This document shows, one piece after another, positions 54,301 to 55,286 of a stretch of 55,286 nt of DNA. Made by a program: the position numbers and the translations under genes. The notes under the pieces are model-generated. The model was given only the letters and a program-made list of their open reading frames with translations, made no database searches and had not been told where the DNA came from. The DNA comes from Aquabacterium sp. Its GTDB lineage: Bacteria; Pseudomonadota; Gammaproteobacteria; Burkholderiales; Burkholderiaceae_C. The stretch spans positions 1 to 55,286 of the forward strand of contig NZ_JACMNS010000208.1 of NCBI RefSeq assembly GCF_014378415.1, written 5' to 3'. Position 1 is the stretch's first letter, and each line of letters opens with the position of its first letter.

Positions 54301-54388
54301 TTGAACCGCCCACTGCGGACCCGCATGGTGGGTGGTGTGGGGGCTGGGGGTTAAAAGCCCCCGGCTACCCGATTTAGGCCACGCGGAT

Positions 54389-54694
54389 TCACGCGAGAGA
54401 CTCGAGCAGGATTTCGGGATGCCTGCGGGCAATGCGAATCAGAGCTTGTGCTGCGCCAGAAGGTGCACGGCGACCTTGCTCCCATTCTTGCAGCGTGCGT
54501 TTTGAAATGCAGAGAGCTTCGGCAAACTGAGTTTGAGACAACCCGGTTTGTTGGCGAGCTTCAGTCACTTCGTTGAGCTCTACTTGGGTGACCCGTGCGG
54601 CCTTGCCAGCCTTCATTTCCTTGACAGATTGAAGGAGCTTGAGACCGAGTTCAGTGCCAGACATTGAGTCTGTGGTTTGGCGGCGATTACTCAT
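54389..54694 (-). CDS. higA: HigA-type antitoxin with XRE helix-turn-helix
   Basis: This 101-residue protein has an N-terminal toxin-binding part (GTELGLKLLQSVKEMKAGKAAR) and a Cro/XRE helix-turn-helix (ARQQTGLSQTQFAEALCISKRTLQEWEQGRR), ending HPEILLESLA. It should neutralise the upstream toxin and repress the operon. The ATG at 54694 overlaps the toxin stop by eight bases, so expression is coupled, and toxin precedes antitoxin as in higBA2. The sequence resembles HigA2 of integron-borne systems. Between 54300 and 54389 I see no gene. Confidence 0.8.
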   Translation of the reverse strand: MSNRRQTTDSMSGTELGLKLLQSVKEMKAGKAARVTQVELNEVTEARQQTGLSQTQFAEALCISKRTLQEWEQGRRAPSGAAQALIRIARRHPEILLESLA

Positions 54695-55001
54695 TTTCAA
54701 TGGCCTCTCGAACATCTTTGAGAAGATGGCCAGGGATGTTGCCCCTGACCGCTTTAGCGTAGATCACGAGGAGCCAGATTTCACCTGACAGCAAGCGAGT
54801 GAAATAGATCACTCGCACGCCGCCCTGTTTGCCCATGCCAGCACGAGACCAGCGGACCTTGCGACAACCGCCGCTACTGGGGATGACATCACCAGCTTCG
54901 GGATTACCTGCGATCCAAACACAAAAGGCAGCGCGTTCTTCCTCTGTCCACAGCTTTTTCGCATCCTCGATAAACGAAGGCGTTTCTGCGATCGTGTACA
55001 T
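54687..55001 (-). CDS. higB: HigB2/RelE-type toxin
   Basis: This 104-residue toxin has the HigB2-like pattern: an N-terminal helix (TPSFIEDAKKLWTEEERAAF), WIAGNPEAGDVIPSSGGCRKVRWS, KQGGVRVIYFTRLLSGEIWLLVIYAKAVRGN and a final helix. Such proteins cleave ribosome-bound mRNA. The only ATG that fits is 55001 (the longer frame starts TTG at 55007). No ribosome-binding sequence lies upstream and the predicted transcription start coincides with the ATG, suggesting a leaderless message. Confidence 0.8.
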   Translation of the reverse strand: MYTIAETPSFIEDAKKLWTEEERAAFCVWIAGNPEAGDVIPSSGGCRKVRWSRAGMGKQGGVRVIYFTRLLSGEIWLLVIYAKAVRGNIPGHLLKDVREAIENE

Positions 55002-55006
55002 GCGCA

Positions 55007-55035
55007 ACTATACGTCAAGGACGTATTTTTTGCAA
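55007..55035 (-). promoter_or_regulatory. Promoter and operator of the higBA operon
   Basis: On the minus strand a -35 TTGCAA (55030-55035) and -10 TATAGT (55007-55012) are separated by exactly 17 bases. The spacer holds the perfect inverted repeat TACGT-CAAGG-ACGTA (55011-55025), the likely HigA/HigBA operator, overlapping the -10. This layout explains autorepression. Confidence 0.7.
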
Positions 55036-55060
55036 CTACCACTTGCTCACGGGTAGCGAG

Positions 55061-55148
55061 GCCTAACGCCCGCGGTAAGCCGCGCCGGAGCGCGAAGCGC
55101 GCAGGGCACCGACAAGCGAAGCTTGTAGGTGTCGGCTTGACCGAAAAG
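55061..55148 (+). repeat. Probable integron attC site, 3' end interrupted
   Basis: GCCTAAC at 55061-55067 fits the R'' core (RYYYAAC). CGGTAAGCCG at 55073-55082 pairs with CGGCTTGACCG at 55133-55143 except for one extrahelical base, the pattern that marks attC arms. Between them are further small hairpins (GCGCGAAGCGCGC; ACAAGCGAAGCTTGT). The matching R' core (GTTRRRY) is missing because group II intron sequence begins at 55149. One site alone does not prove an integron. Confidence 0.5.
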
Positions 55149-55286
55149 GTGCGCCCAGCATGGGCGCGAACTTATGGGGTGGAAGTCCCCTGTGGGAGTA
55201 CCGACATGGACTCATGGTGAGCATGATAACCACGAGCTGAGGGCAAGTGCACCACCGCGAGGTGGTGTGCGGAGGAAGCCGTAGGC
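55149..55286 (+). mobile_element. Group II intron, 5' end (continues outside the window)
   Basis: The sequence begins GTGCGCCCAGCATGGGCG, the conserved GUGYG 5' splice start followed by a small hairpin, and continues with the domain I pattern of bacterial group II introns (GGTGGAAGTCCCC, then GAGCATGATAACCACGAGCTGAGGG and a stem CACCACCGCGAGGTGGTG). The reverse transcriptase gene and the 3' end lie beyond 55286. It directly follows the attC-like repeat, as group IIC-attC introns do. Confidence 0.65.

Noticed and set aside
54300..54306. GTTGAAC as an integron core site left of the higBA pair
   Set aside because: A seven-base degenerate motif is expected by chance, and no paired arms are visible around it.
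1..55286. CRISPR array or tandem repeat array
   Set aside because: No regularly spaced direct repeats with unique spacers were found; the only short tandem units are the two IS21 terminal repeats.

Overview
The window looks like a piece of a GC-rich betaproteobacterial chromosome, most likely Burkholderiales (Aquabacterium/Rubrivivax/Comamonadaceae-like). This is inferred from gene content: ubiG-gph, RluA, AcnA, KefF/KefC, DUF6279, PEP-CTERM protein, YihY. No rRNA or other decisive taxonomic marker is present. Genes are densely packed on both strands with many ATGA start/stop overlaps.

Layout. 1-2.8 kb is the end of an exopolysaccharide-type locus (partial outer-membrane barrel, galE, manC). 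2.8-10.8 kb is housekeeping (gph, ubiG, an ArsC-like protein, acnA, rluA, UPF0158, sbcB, a YgjP-like metalloprotease). 10.9-19.7 kb holds a small membrane protein and a giant NdvB-type cyclic beta-glucan synthase. 19.8-22.9 kb has a ferritin-like protein and a KefF/KefC potassium efflux pair; kefF seems frameshifted at its 5' end. 22.9-42 kb is an envelope/stress region rich in small proteins. 42-48.5 kb holds two hybrid sensor kinases and a sterol-desaturase-like enzyme; a third hybrid kinase lies at 39.8-41.6 kb. 48.6-53.4 kb holds comEC, a CorC/HlyC protein and apaH. From tRNA-Ser(UGA) at 53.4 kb the sequence becomes mobile: a truncated integrase, an IS21 remnant, a higBA-like toxin-antitoxin pair, a probable integron attC site and the start of a group II intron that runs off the window.

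The most interesting signal is in 24-42 kb. A sigma-54 gene (rpoN) sits outside the usual lptB-rpoN-hpf context, together with an NtrC-type sigma-54 activator. Eight promoter-position sites fit GGCA(C/T)-N5-(T/G)TTGC with the -24 GG and -12 GC exactly 12 bp apart, and two weaker GGCC variants also occur. They precede: a DUF2383/DUF4142 operon and, divergently, an OmpA-like barrel/YihY operon; rpoN itself; a 25-residue membrane microprotein plus a stand-alone DJ-1-like domain resembling the C-terminus of HPII catalase; an asmA operon; a catalytically gutted fumarase/aspartase-like protein; a response regulator; a 24-residue CsbD-like peptide; a PEP-CTERM protein; and a DUF883 membrane protein. 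I infer a locally clustered, partly self-regulated sigma-54 stress/envelope regulon. No expression data are available to me, and all family names come from reading the sequences without a database search.
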